Position numbers and translations under genes: made by a program. Shown piece after piece: positions 46,165-54,730 of a stretch of 64,000 bases of DNA. Position 1 is the stretch's first letter. The number at the start of each line of letters is the position of its first letter. The stretch lies in contig NZ_JALJCL010000015.1 of NCBI RefSeq assembly GCF_023698535.1, positions 41,049-105,048 of the forward strand, read 5' to 3'. The notes under the pieces are model-generated. The model did not search any database and had not been told where the DNA came from. It saw nothing but the letters and a program-made list of their open reading frames with translations. Source of the DNA: Halorientalis regularis (GTDB taxonomy: Archaea; Halobacteriota; Halobacteria; Halobacteriales; Haloarculaceae).

Positions 46165-48351
46165 ATGGGCCGACGCAAGAAGATCGTACAGGAGTGCGAA
46201 CGGCTGATGGACGAGCCGGAGAACATCCGGAACATCGCCATCGCCGCGCACGTCGACCACGGAAAGACGACACTGACGGACAACCTGCTGGCCGGTGCGG
46301 GGATGATCTCCGACGAGACGGCCGGCGAACAGCTCGCGATGGACACCGAGGAGGACGAGCAGGAACGTGGGATCACCATCGACGCGGCGAACGTCTCGAT
46401 GACCCACGAGTACGAGGACACCAACCACCTGATCAACCTCATCGACACGCCCGGCCACGTCGACTTCGGGGGCGACGTGACCCGCGCGATGCGTGCCGTC
46501 GACGGCGCGCTGGTCGTGGTGGACGCCGTCGAGGGTGCCATGCCCCAGACCGAGACGGTCCTGCGGCAGGCACTCCGCGAGGGTGTCAAGCCCGCCCTCT
46601 TTATCAACAAGGTCGACCGCCTCATCTCGGAACTCGAGGAGGGTCCCCAGGAGATGCAGGAACGGCTGACCGCGGTCATCCGCGACGTGAACGACCTCAT
46701 CCGCGGCATGACCGAGGAGATGGACGACATCGACGACTGGACCGTCTCCGTCGAGGACGGGACTGTCGGCTTCGGTTCTGCGCTCTACAAGTGGGGGGTC
46801 TCCATGCCGTCGATGCAGCGCACCGGTATGGACTTCGGCGACATTATCGACCTCGAACAGGCCGACAAGCGCCAGGAACTCCACGAGCGGACGCCCCTGG
46901 CCGACGTCGTCCTCGACATGGTCTGTGAGCACTTCCCCAACCCCATCGACGCCCAGCCGATGCGCATTCCGCGCGTCTGGCGTGGCGACGACGAGTCCGA
47001 ACTCGCCGAGACGATGCGACTCGTCGACGAAGACGGCGAAGTCGTCCTGATGGTCACCGACATCGGTGTCGACCCCCACGCCGGGGAGATCGCCGCCGGT
47101 CGTGTTTTCTCCGGGACCCTGGAAAAGGGCCAGGAGCTGTACGTCTCCGGGACTGCGGGCACCAACCGTATCCAGAGCGTCGGCATCTACATGGGCGGCG
47201 AACGCGAGGAAGTCGACGAGGTTCCCGCCGGGAACATCGCCGCCGTCACCGGCCTCAAGGACGCCATCGCCGGCTCGACAGTTTCGAGCGTGGAGATGAC
47301 GCCGTTCGAGTCCATCGAACACATCTCCGAGCCGGTCATTACGAAGTCCGTCGAGGCCCAGCGCATGGACGACCTGCCCAAGCTCATCGAGACGCTCCAG
47401 CAGGTCTCGAAGGAAGACCCGACGATCCAGATCGAGATCAACGAGGACACCGGCGAACACCTGATCTCCGGGCAGGGTGAACTCCACCTCGAAGTCATCA
47501 CCCAGCGGATCGAGCGCAACCAGGGCATCCCGGTCCACACCGGCGAACCCATCGTCGTCTTCCGCGAGGCACCCCAGCAGCAGTCCCGCGAAGTCGAGGG
47601 CATCTCGCCCAACCGCCACAACCGCTTTTACATCTCCATCGAACCGCTCCCGGAAGACGTCGTGGAGACGATCAAGCTCGGCGACGCCTCGATGGACATG
47701 CCCGAACTCGAGCGCCGTGAAGCCCTGATGGAGGCCGGCCTCGACAAGGACACCGCCCAGGAAGTCGAGCACATCCACAACACCAACATCCTCATCGACG
47801 ACACGAAGGGGATCCAGCACCTCAACGAGACGATGGAACTCGTCATCGAGGGCCTAGAGGAGGCCCTCGACGACGGGCCGCTGGCCGCCGAGCCCGTCCA
47901 GGGCGCACTCATCCGCCTGCACGACGCCCGGCTCCACGAGGACGCCATCCACCGCGGTCCGGCACAGGTCATCCCCGCCGTTCGGGAGGCCGTCCACAAC
48001 GCCCTGATCGACGCCGAGATCCGCCTGCTGGAGCCGATCCAGGAAGTCCGGATCGACGTGCCCAACGACCACATGGGTGCCGCCTCCGGCGAGATCCAGG
48101 GCCGTCGTGGCCGCGTCGACGACATGTACCAGGAAGGCGACCTGATGGTCGTCGAGGGCGTCGCGCCCGTCGAGGAGATGATCGGTTTCTCCTCGGACAT
48201 CCGGAGCGCCACCGAGGGTCGTGCCTCCTGGAACACCGAGAACGCCGGCTTCCAGGTCATGGCCGACAACCTCCAGCCCGACCAGATCACCGAGATCCGC
48301 GAGCGGAAGGGTATGAAGACGGAGCTGCCGGAAGCGATCGACTACTTCTAG
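46165..48351 (+). CDS. fusA: Translation elongation factor EF-2
   Basis: 728 residues, the normal archaeal length. G1 is AHVDHGKTT (about 28-36), then [23 protein letters not shown] and NKVDRL. The C-terminal diphthamide-site block [20 protein letters not shown] is intact. It drives GTP-dependent ribosome translocation. It has its own upstream region (45961-46164, facing DUF5781) with TATAAT touching the ATG, and is not read from the S7 operon here. Confidence 0.96.
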   Translation: MGRRKKIVQECERLMDEPENIRNIAIAAHVDHGKTTLTDNLLAGAGMISDETAGEQLAMDTEEDEQERGITIDAANVSMTHEYEDTNHLINLIDTPGHVDFGGDVTRAMRAVDGALVVVDAVEGAMPQTETVLRQALREGVKPALFINKVDRLISELEEGPQEMQERLTAVIRDVNDLIRGMTEEMDDIDDWTVSVEDGTVGFGSALYKWGVSMPSMQRTGMDFGDIIDLEQADKRQELHERTPLADVVLDMVCEHFPNPIDAQPMRIPRVWRGDDESELAETMRLVDEDGEVVLMVTDIGVDPHAGEIAAGRVFSGTLEKGQELYVSGTAGTNRIQSVGIYMGGEREEVDEVPAGNIAAVTGLKDAIAGSTVSSVEMTPFESIEHISEPVITKSVEAQRMDDLPKLIETLQQVSKEDPTIQIEINEDTGEHLISGQGELHLEVITQRIERNQGIPVHTGEPIVVFREAPQQQSREVEGISPNRHNRFYISIEPLPEDVVETIKLGDASMDMPELERREALMEAGLDKDTAQEVEHIHNTNILIDDTKGIQHLNETMELVIEGLEEALDDGPLAAEPVQGALIRLHDARLHEDAIHRGPAQVIPAVREAVHNALIDAEIRLLEPIQEVRIDVPNDHMGAASGEIQGRRGRVDDMYQEGDLMVVEGVAPVEEMIGFSSDIRSATEGRASWNTENAGFQVMADNLQPDQITEIRERKGMKTELPEAIDYF

Positions 48352-48366
48352 CCCACTTTTTACGTC

Positions 48367-48470
48367 GGGGGGTTCGCGCAGCGAACCCCCCATCGCAAAA
48401 ACTTGGGGAAAAACTGCCGGACGCGCGCTTTGCGCGCGTCCGGTGAACCGCGCTCGCTGCGCTCGCGCGG
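48367..48470 (+). terminator. Three GC-rich inverted repeats after EF-2
   Basis: GGGGGGTTCGC (48367-48377) pairs perfectly with GCGAACCCCCC (48381-48391). CCGGACGCGCGC (48417-48428) pairs perfectly with GCGCGCGTCCGG (48432-48443). CCGCGC (48448-48453) pairs with GCGCGG (48465-48470). ACTTTTTAC lies just before the first. They probably end or protect the EF-2 transcript. The remainder of 48471-48574 shows nothing else. Confidence 0.5.
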
Positions 48471-48574
48471 ATGCTGGATGCTCGCCGCTCTACCGCACTG
48501 CACCGCACAGCCCCGCGACCGCCCCGCGACCACAGTTGACCAACTTTACCCCACAGCGGCCCCTACACCGTCGT

Positions 48575-48802
48575 ATGTCGCTGCTCCACCAGATACTGGA
48601 CATCCTCATCGGCGGGCTGATCGCCGGTCTCACGCACTTCACGTTGAGTCTCGTCATCGAGGATCCGAACTTGCCGGTCACCATCGGCGTCATCCTCGCG
48701 AGTATGTACTACTTCTCGCGGAACCCGTGGGGCGGGAGCCGCGAGCAGGGACGGCGCTGGAACGAGCGGATCGACGCGATATACGAGCGAGTGTTGCCAT
48801 GA
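48575..48802 (+). CDS. Small two-helix membrane protein
   Basis: 75 residues from ATG 48575. ILDILIGGLIAGLTHFTLSL and PVTIGVILASMYYFSRNPWG are two helices, with a basic C-terminal tail. It is conserved-looking but unknown to me. It stands alone between EF-2 and the ACT-domain gene; the 48803-49007 gap after it holds GAGTGAGTGAGTGAGCG and a possible GTCTTATG promoter near 48896. Confidence 0.55.
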   Translation: MSLLHQILDILIGGLIAGLTHFTLSLVIEDPNLPVTIGVILASMYYFSRNPWGGSREQGRRWNERIDAIYERVLP

Positions 48803-49007
48803 CCGTCGACTGAGCGCGGAGCGCGAGCAAGTTCACTGGATGCGAACGAACGGAATGAGTGAGTGAGTGAGCGTCTCCCCTGCAGAAAAAGGGGGGTCTT
48901 ATGTCGATCCGTGTGTCAGATGGTGGTATGACCAGTGACGGGACCGGAGGCCGGTCGCGGCGGTATCTACCAGACGACGGACTGTGCGGAGCGGGGGTGA
49001 CCGGAAC

Positions 49008-49544
49008 ATGAACGACGGCCACGCCGACGAGGTCCACGCCTACACGATCCGGCTGGAACTCGTCGACGAACCGGGCGAGTTGCTGCGGGCGCTCGGGCCT
49101 ATCGCCAACAACGGGGGGAACCTGCTCTCGATCTTCCACGAACGGGGGAACCTGACACCGCGGGGGCACATCCCGGTCGAGGTGGACCTGGAGGCGACGC
49201 CCGAGCGGTTCGACGACATCGTCGAGGCGTTGCGGGAGGCCGGCGTCAACGTGATTCAGGCCGGTGCCGAACAGTACAGCGAGGAACTCACGGTGATAAT
49301 CGTCGGCCAGCTCGTCCAGACGGATCTGTCCGATACGCTGTCGGCGATCCAGGACGGGACCGACGCCTCCGTGACCGACGTGTCGCTCTCTGCGCCCGAG
49401 GGGACGGAGAACGGCGCGAGCGCCCGGCTCCGGCTGGCGACCCAGAGCGGCGAGACCGACAGCGTCCTCTCGGCGGTCCGGTCGGTCGCGAGCGAGAAGG
49501 ACCTCCGTGTCATCGAGCCGCTCACGGGAGGTGGTGAAGCGTGA
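49008..49544 (+). CDS. ACT-domain regulatory protein paired with homoserine dehydrogenase
   Basis: 178 residues. TIRLELVDEPGELLRALGPI begins the ACT domain (about 13-85), which binds amino acids as an allosteric signal. NGGNLLSIFHERGNLTPRGH follows. The second half repeats the same general fold. It overlaps homoserine dehydrogenase by 4 nt (GTGA), so it probably regulates that enzyme, as the fused ACT domain does in bacterial aspartokinase-homoserine dehydrogenase. Confidence 0.8.
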   Translation: MNDGHADEVHAYTIRLELVDEPGELLRALGPIANNGGNLLSIFHERGNLTPRGHIPVEVDLEATPERFDDIVEALREAGVNVIQAGAEQYSEELTVIIVGQLVQTDLSDTLSAIQDGTDASVTDVSLSAPEGTENGASARLRLATQSGETDSVLSAVRSVASEKDLRVIEPLTGGGEA

Positions 49545-50494
49545 GACTCGCCATCGTCGGTGCCGGGGCCGTCGGTCGCTCGGTCGCCGAACTCGCGGGC
49601 GGGTACGGCCACACCGTGACTGCACTGACGGACTCGGGGAGCGCCGCGGTCGACGCCGACGGGATCGACGTGGCCGCCGCCTTGGAGCGCAAACGCGAGG
49701 ACGGCCAGGTCGGGACGGCCGACCCCGAGGACGCACTCGACGGCGAGTACGACGCCCTCGTGGAGGCGACGCCGACGACGCTCGGCGACGCCCAGCCCGG
49801 ATTCGGTCACGTCCGGACGGCACTGGAGCGGGACCGCCACGCCGTGCTGGCCAACAAGGGGCCAGTCGCCGAGCGCTACGACGAGGTCCGCGAACTGGAA
49901 GGCGAGAGTGCGGGCGCGGTCCGGTTCGAGGCGGCCGTCGGCGGGGCCATTCCCGTGCTCTCGACGGTCGCGGACTTCGGGCCGGAGAACATCGTCGCCG
50001 CGCGCGGCGTCCTCAACGGCACCGCCAACTTCGTCCTGACCAGGATGGCCGCCGAGGGGCTGGACTACGAACACGTCCTCGCGGAGGCCCAGGACATGGG
50101 CGTCGCCGAGGCCGACCCCTCCTTCGACGTGGAGGGGACCGACGCGGCGCTGAAGTGCGTGATCCTCGCCAACGTCCTCGCGCAGGGCGAGCGGACCTAC
50201 CGGCTGGACGACGCCGAGGTCGAGGGTATCACGGACGTGCCCGGGAGCGCGCTGGAGTTGGCCCACGAGGACGGCCGGACCGTCCGGCTCATCGGCGAAG
50301 TCAGCGGTGACGGCGTGCGCGTAGGGCCGCGCCTCGTCTCGGAACACGGCGACCTCGCGGTCGGCGGGACGACCAACATCGTCCAGCTGGAGACCGAGCA
50401 CGCCGGCCGGCTGAACCTCAGCGGGCGAGGCGCGGGCGGGCCCGAGACTGCGACCGCCGTCCTCTCGGACGTGGGACGACTGCCGGAACTGTGA
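49541..50494 (+). CDS. hom: Homoserine dehydrogenase
   Basis: 317 residues starting with GTG. The NAD(P) motif IVGAGAVGRSVAELAGG (about 4-20) and the catalytic domain FEAAVGGAIPVLSTVADF with NGTANFVLTRMAAEG (about 128-175) are intact. The enzyme makes homoserine from aspartate semialdehyde, for threonine and methionine. It lacks the C-terminal ACT domain, which the upstream gene supplies separately. Confidence 0.9.
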   Translation: MRLAIVGAGAVGRSVAELAGGYGHTVTALTDSGSAAVDADGIDVAAALERKREDGQVGTADPEDALDGEYDALVEATPTTLGDAQPGFGHVRTALERDRHAVLANKGPVAERYDEVRELEGESAGAVRFEAAVGGAIPVLSTVADFGPENIVAARGVLNGTANFVLTRMAAEGLDYEHVLAEAQDMGVAEADPSFDVEGTDAALKCVILANVLAQGERTYRLDDAEVEGITDVPGSALELAHEDGRTVRLIGEVSGDGVRVGPRLVSEHGDLAVGGTTNIVQLETEHAGRLNLSGRGAGGPETATAVLSDVGRLPEL

Positions 50495-50599
50495 GCGGTC
50501 GCTGACCCGCTCTCACGCACCCGATCTCCGTCCTCGTCGTGTGACACTCTCCCAAATCGCACGACGGCGGCGGGACGGCGAACGGCATCTATCGAAATC

Positions 50600-50607
50600 G
50601 TTTTAAC
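50600..50607 (+). promoter_or_regulatory. TATA box of the EF-1alpha gene
   Basis: GTTTTAAC, preceded by the purine-rich CGAAATC (a BRE-like sequence), lies 50 nt before ATG 50658, giving a leader of about 25 nt. The rest of 50495-50599 shows no other site. Confidence 0.6.
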
Positions 50608-50657
50608 TGCCTCCACCAAAAGAGTCCGATATAGCGCCTCTGCGCGTGAGATAATCA

Positions 50658-51923
50658 ATGAGCGAAGAACGCCACCAGAACCTGGCCATCATCGGCCACG
50701 TGGACCACGGAAAGAGTACGCTGGTCGGACGCCTCCTCTACGAGACGGGGAGCGTACCCGAGCACGTCATCGAACAGCACAAGGAAGAAGCAGAAGAGAA
50801 AGGCAAGGGCGGCTTCGAGTTCGCCTACGTCATGGACAACCTCGCCGAAGAGCGTGAGCGCGGGGTCACCATCGACATCGCCCACCAGGAGTTCAGTACC
50901 GACGAGTACGACTTCACCATCGTCGACTGTCCTGGCCACCGCGACTTCGTGAAGAACATGATCACGGGCGCGAGCCAGGCCGACAACGCCGTGCTCGTCT
51001 GTGCGGCCGACGACGGCGTCCAGCCCCAGACACGCGAGCACGTCTTCCTGGCCCGCACCCTGGGCATCGACGAGCTCATCATCGGCATCAACAAGATGGA
51101 CCTCGTCGACTACGAGGAAGGTCGCTATCGGGAGACTGTCGACGAGGTGACGGAGCTGCTCAAGCAGGTCCAGTTCAACCCCGACGACGCGAAGTTCATC
51201 CCGATCTCGGCGTTCGAGGGCGACAACGTCGCCGAAGACTCCGAGAACACGCCGTGGTACGACGGCCCGAACCTGCTCGAGTCACTCAACGACCTGCCTG
51301 CGCCCTCGCCGCCGACGGACGCCGACCTCCGGCTCCCGATCCAGGACGTCTACACGATCTCCGGGATCGGTACCGTCCCGGTCGGCCGCGTCGAGACTGG
51401 CACGCTGAACACGGGCGACAACGTCAGCTTCCAGCCCTCCGACGTGAGCGGCGAGGTCAAGACCATCGAGATGCACCACGAGGAAGTGCCCAAGGCCGAA
51501 CCCGGTGACAACGTCGGGTTCAACGTCCGCGGCATCGGTAAGGACGACATCCGCCGTGGCGACGTCTGTGGTCCCGCCGACGACCCGCCAAGCGTCGCCG
51601 AGACCTTCCAGGCCCAGATCGTCGTGATGCAGCACCCGAGCGTCATCACCGCGGGCTACACCCCGGTCTTCCACGCTCACACGGCACAGGTCGCCTGTAC
51701 CATCGAGTCCATCGACAAGAAGATCGACCCCTCGACCGGCGAGACGGCCGAAGAAGAACCGGACTTCATCCAGTCGGGCGACGCGGCGGTCGTCACCGTC
51801 CGTCCACAGAAGCCCCTCAGCATCGAGCCGTCCTCCGAGATCGAAGAACTCGGCTCCTTCGCCATCCGTGACATGGGTCAGACCATTGCGGCGGGCAAGG
51901 TCCTGAACGTCCAGGAGCCCTAA
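50658..51923 (+). CDS. tuf: Translation elongation factor EF-1alpha
   Basis: 421 residues, normal for archaea. [19 protein letters not shown] (about 13-31), [31 protein letters not shown] and NKMDLVD are the GTPase motifs. It delivers aminoacyl-tRNA to the ribosome. Three nt separate it from rps10, so the two are co-transcribed. Confidence 0.96.
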   Translation: MSEERHQNLAIIGHVDHGKSTLVGRLLYETGSVPEHVIEQHKEEAEEKGKGGFEFAYVMDNLAEERERGVTIDIAHQEFSTDEYDFTIVDCPGHRDFVKNMITGASQADNAVLVCAADDGVQPQTREHVFLARTLGIDELIIGINKMDLVDYEEGRYRETVDEVTELLKQVQFNPDDAKFIPISAFEGDNVAEDSENTPWYDGPNLLESLNDLPAPSPPTDADLRLPIQDVYTISGIGTVPVGRVETGTLNTGDNVSFQPSDVSGEVKTIEMHHEEVPKAEPGDNVGFNVRGIGKDDIRRGDVCGPADDPPSVAETFQAQIVVMQHPSVITAGYTPVFHAHTAQVACTIESIDKKIDPSTGETAEEEPDFIQSGDAAVVTVRPQKPLSIEPSSEIEELGSFAIRDMGQTIAAGKVLNVQEP

Positions 51924-51926
51924 CGC

Positions 51927-52235
51927 ATGCAGCAGGCTCGCGTCAGGCTCGCAGGCACGAGTCCCGAGGATCTGGACGACATCTGCGACGACGTCCGTGA
52001 AATTGCCTCGAAGACGGGCGTCAAGCTCAGCGGCCCGGTGCCGCTCCCGACCAAGACGCTGGAAGTTCCCGCCCGGAAGTCCCCCGATGGTGAGGGGACG
52101 GCCACGTGGGAGCACTGGGAGATGCGCGTCCACAAGCGGCTGATCGACATCGACGCCGACGAACGCGCACTGCGGCAGCTGATGCGGATTCAGGTGCCCA
52201 ACGACGTCTCCATCGAGATCGTCCTCGAGGACTGA
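51927..52235 (+). CDS. rps10: 30S ribosomal protein S10
   Basis: 102 residues. [20 protein letters not shown], then [20 protein letters not shown] and [20 protein letters not shown] match the archaeal family. It binds in the 30S head. It ends the broken str-type operon, and tRNA-Ala follows 114 nt later in the same direction. Confidence 0.96.
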   Translation: MQQARVRLAGTSPEDLDDICDDVREIASKTGVKLSGPVPLPTKTLEVPARKSPDGEGTATWEHWEMRVHKRLIDIDADERALRQLMRIQVPNDVSIEIVLED

Positions 52236-52349
52236 CGAACCGGATCGTCCGCGTTCGTTCCGGTGGACCGGCCACCGTCTCACGCGCGAGGCTCTCGCGC
52301 TTTCGAGGACCAGAACGTATAATGGCGTCGCCGCGCAACCCACGACTGC

Positions 52350-52421
52350 GGGCTCGTAGATCAGCGGTAGATCGCTTCCTTCGCAAGGAAGAGGCCCTGG
52401 GTTCAAATCCCAGCGAGTCCA
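52350..52421 (+). tRNA. tRNA-Ala(CGC)
   Basis: 72 nt. Acceptor GGGCTCG pairs with CGAGTCC, one G-U, discriminator A. The anticodon arm is CTTCC-TTCGCAA-GGAAG with anticodon CGC. The T arm is CTGGG-TTCAAAT-CCCAG. The last 13 nt are repeated at 63783-63795, marking it as the target of the integrated element that starts here. The gene itself is intact, since the element carries the tRNA 3' end. Confidence 0.95.
52409..52421 (+). repeat. attL core of the provirus
   Basis: CCCAGCGAGTCCA, the 3' end of tRNA-Ala, identical to 63783-63795. It is the junction between chromosome and provirus on the left side. Confidence 0.8.
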
Positions 52422-52437
52422 TCAAAATTCTGACTCT

Positions 52438-52490
52438 TCGCGAACTATCCAGATAGCCGCCGGTATAGCGGCTGTCGCGGATAGTTTCGC
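52438..52490 (+). repeat. Nested inverted repeat beside attL
   Basis: The outer arms GCGAACTATCC and GGATAGTTTCGC pair with one extra base. Inside, AGCCGC pairs with GCGGCT around CGGTATA. It lies 16 nt inside attL, where a tyrosine integrase of the SNJ2 type would need arm sites. The 52491-52598 stretch that follows shows no gene. Confidence 0.45.
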
Positions 52491-52598
52491 CGACCGTATC
52501 GACCGTACAAACCACCGTTCTGAACGAGTGGACTACGGTCTGTATTGCACCCCGCTGCCGTCCGGCAGTCTCGCGAAGGAAAATCGGGGGTGTTTGCC

Positions 52599-52706
52599 GT
52601 GAGTCGGTTCTGCCCGGATTGTGGCACGAAACTGACAACCGAGACGAGTCCGGGCGGGCTTCCCCGTCGCGTCTGTCCCGAGTGTACCGGGGGTGATGTC
52701 CGTTGA
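52599..52706 (+). CDS. 35-residue zinc-ribbon microprotein
   Basis: Starts with GTG. It contains CPDC and CPEC, one zinc ribbon (FCPDCGTKL and RVCPECTGG), and no other domain. It overlaps the next gene (TTGA) so they are probably translated together. Such microproteins are frequent in haloarchaeal viruses; function unknown. Too short for many gene finders. Confidence 0.5.
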   Translation: MSRFCPDCGTKLTTETSPGGLPRRVCPECTGGDVR

Positions 52707-53128
52707 ATCCGCTCGACTTCGAGCGCGAGCGCGACCAGGCGACTGGCAGCTGGGAGCGCGCGTGTTCCGAACCCGTTCTCGTCGAGCGGATCGCGTGGGA
52801 CCAGTGGCTGGTCACCTTCCGAGACAGCGAAGACACCCACCGCGTGCGGTTGCACCGGGACCACGGCGCGTATCTCGGCGACTGTGCGGTGCATCCCGAC
52901 GGCGACGACTGTCCCGGATTCGCCTACCACGACGGGCCGTGCGCGCACCTGTGCGCGATTAGACGGGCCGACTTCGGGAATCTCGTCGACGACAAGGGCC
53001 AGCCCGTCCGGATCTTCGACGTTGAAGCCGTCGGGCAGGCGACGGCGGACCACTTCGCCGAGCCCGAGGAACAGCAGCCGGTGGCCGACGGTGGACTTCG
53101 TCGACGCGGGGGTGGTGACCGTGTCTAA
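52703..53128 (+). CDS. Provirus protein with SWIM-like zinc motif
   Basis: 141 residues, starting with TTG at 52703. YLGDCAVHP, DDCPGFAYHDGPCAHLCAIR (about 64-90) has a C-x8-C-x-H spacing like SWIM zinc fingers, which bind DNA or protein. No other domain. It overlaps the previous and next genes by 4 and 8 nt, suggesting a tightly packed viral operon. Confidence 0.55.
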   Translation: MNPLDFERERDQATGSWERACSEPVLVERIAWDQWLVTFRDSEDTHRVRLHRDHGAYLGDCAVHPDGDDCPGFAYHDGPCAHLCAIRRADFGNLVDDKGQPVRIFDVEAVGQATADHFAEPEEQQPVADGGLRRRGGGDRV

Positions 53129-53381
53129 TCGCCCCCGTTCTTTGCTCGAAGCACAAAACAAGGCGCTCCGAAAGGAGAACAAACGGCTCCAGAAGTACGC
53201 CAGGAGGTACTTCAGCCTGCATCCGCGGCTTCACGAGATCGTCCGCGAGACCGTCGAAGGCCTGCCGGTCTCGCTCTGCAAAGGCGGATGTACTCCCGTA
53301 TTCGTGGGGAAACGCGACGAGTGCCCGGAATGCGGAGCGGAGACCCGCGTGACGACGGTTGAAGGCGGTGGTCAGGCATGA
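53121..53381 (+). CDS. Coiled-coil zinc-ribbon provirus protein
   Basis: 86 residues from GTG 53121 (GTG 53115 also possible). RSLLEAQNKALRKENKRLQK (about 6-25) is a basic coiled coil. CKGGC and CPECG (about 53-72) make a zinc site. The combination suggests a nucleic-acid-binding dimer. It ends at the ATGA shared with a doubtful 82-codon frame. Confidence 0.5.
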   Translation: MSNRPRSLLEAQNKALRKENKRLQKYARRYFSLHPRLHEIVRETVEGLPVSLCKGGCTPVFVGKRDECPECGAETRVTTVEGGGQA

Positions 53382-53421
53382 CCTCCGTTTCGAGTGCATC
53401 AGGTGGAACTCTGCCGTTTCA

Positions 53422-53528
53422 TATGACAGGAAGCCGAGTCATACAGGCGCAAACCGGAGAATCGGACGGAAGAGGCGCTGGGGCTGGGCTATCGACTCGT
53501 GTCATACTGCCCCCCTCCCGTCGTCATA
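53422..53528. promoter_or_regulatory. Four GTCATA sites before the RHH regulator
   Basis: GTCATA occurs at 53438, 53501 and 53523, and inverted as TATGAC at 53422. They lie in the 241-nt gap (53382-53622), which holds no convincing gene, just before a ribbon-helix-helix regulator. They could be its own binding sites or replication iterons. Confidence 0.35.
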
Positions 53529-53622
53529 TCGGTGGCCCCCCCGTGCGCTCCGGCGCGGGGAAAATAGGGGGACGCGCACGAGGGGGCGCGTACGCACGCG
53601 AGCGCAACGGGGGCGGTTCGCG

Positions 53623-54267
53623 ATGAGCCGGCACACGATCCGTATCGACGACCCCGACCTCGAAGACTATCTCACGGAGGCCGACAGCAAGAGCGAGGCG
53701 GTCCGCGAAGCCCTCCGGGCGCGGGTGGCCGACGAAGAGGCGGCGACGGTCGACGTGGGGCTGACCGACACCCAGCGCCAGGGACTCGATGTGCTACTCG
53801 CCGAGTCCTTCGAGACGCGCGGGCGCGCTGCTGGGGAACTCTCGAAGGACGTGGCCGAGTCCCAGCTGGCCCAGCGGTTGCAGATCGCCACGGACTCGGT
53901 CGTGCGGGTGGTCATCCGGCCGTTGATCGACGCGGGCTACGTGCGGCTGGCCGGTGGAAAGACGGCGCTCAAAGTCTACCGCGAGCCCCGGCCCGAAGTA
54001 GGATCGACGAGTCGGCCAGCGTCAGACTGGGAATCACCCGAAACGAGTGAGTGCGTACACACGCACCTGCGCGATTCGACGGGCACGTGTCTCCGGTGTG
54101 GTGACGAGAGTCCCGCGGACGCCGACCGGGAGACCGCGGCCGACGGCTCCGGTGAGCCGGTCGCGCTGGCCGGCGAAGAAACCGAGTGTACCGGCGACGG
54201 GTGCAACCGGATGCTCGCCGGGAACACCGAGACGTGCTTCGACTGCCGAGGTGAGGCAGATGAGTAA
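53623..54267 (+). CDS. Ribbon-helix-helix / winged-helix protein of the provirus
   Basis: 214 residues from ATG 53623. HTIRIDDPDLEDYLTEADSK begins a ribbon-helix-helix (about 4-38), followed by a winged helix (about 60-110; TDSVVRVVIRPLIDAGYVRL). Two cysteine clusters lie in the C-terminal third (CLRCGDE and CTGDGCNRM...CFDC). It resembles regulators or initiator proteins of haloarchaeal viruses that lack a Rep protein. It overlaps the next gene by 8 nt. Confidence 0.6.
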   Translation: MSRHTIRIDDPDLEDYLTEADSKSEAVREALRARVADEEAATVDVGLTDTQRQGLDVLLAESFETRGRAAGELSKDVAESQLAQRLQIATDSVVRVVIRPLIDAGYVRLAGGKTALKVYREPRPEVGSTSRPASDWESPETSECVHTHLRDSTGTCLRCGDESPADADRETAADGSGEPVALAGEETECTGDGCNRMLAGNTETCFDCRGEADE

Positions 54268-54535
54268 CGACGAGTGGCGGTTCGGACTGACGCGCTGGAG
54301 CGCGGCCGTGCTGGCGCTTGTGGGGGCGCTCGTGTTTATCGTGGGCGTGTGGGTGGGCGTGTGGAGCGTGCCCGCGGAAGCGCTCGACGTGCCCATGCAG
54401 GCGTCCGAGTACGGGCCTGAGAAACACATCGCCTACCAGCCGGCCCCGACGTGGCTTCCGTTCATGTCGGTGTTCGTCGGTGGTCTCGGATCCTACGCCG
54501 CCTGGCGGGTCACCCACCCCGACCGCTTCGAGTAG
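54260..54535 (+). CDS. Two-helix membrane protein of the provirus
   Basis: 91 residues. SAAVLALVGALVFIVGVWVG (about 14-33) and SVFVGGLGSYAAWRVTH (about 69-85) are membrane helices with a short external loop. It may be a minor envelope protein. It converges on the ATPase gene; the 54536-54730 gap has ATATGC...GCATAT near 54623 and no gene. Confidence 0.5.
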   Translation: MSNDEWRFGLTRWSAAVLALVGALVFIVGVWVGVWSVPAEALDVPMQASEYGPEKHIAYQPAPTWLPFMSVFVGGLGSYAAWRVTHPDRFE

Positions 54536-54730
54536 GCGATCTTCGCTCTTTTCCCGGCTCGTTTCGTCTCGGACCCCACCCTTCCCCGGTCCCGGTCACC
54601 CCCGTTCGTCGGAGAAGCGCGCATATGCACGCATATAATATAGAAGTATACTCGCCTGCCGACAGACGACAGTCCCGACTGGCGCGCTGTCTGGCGATTC
54701 TCAGAAAAGAAGCGTCGGCGAACCTGTCGG

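Noticed and set aside
53378..53626. 82-codon frame starting ATGA at the end of the coiled-coil gene
   Set aside because: Composition is Gly/Arg/Ser-rich without motifs, typical of chance frames in GC-rich DNA; the stretch looks like a control region.
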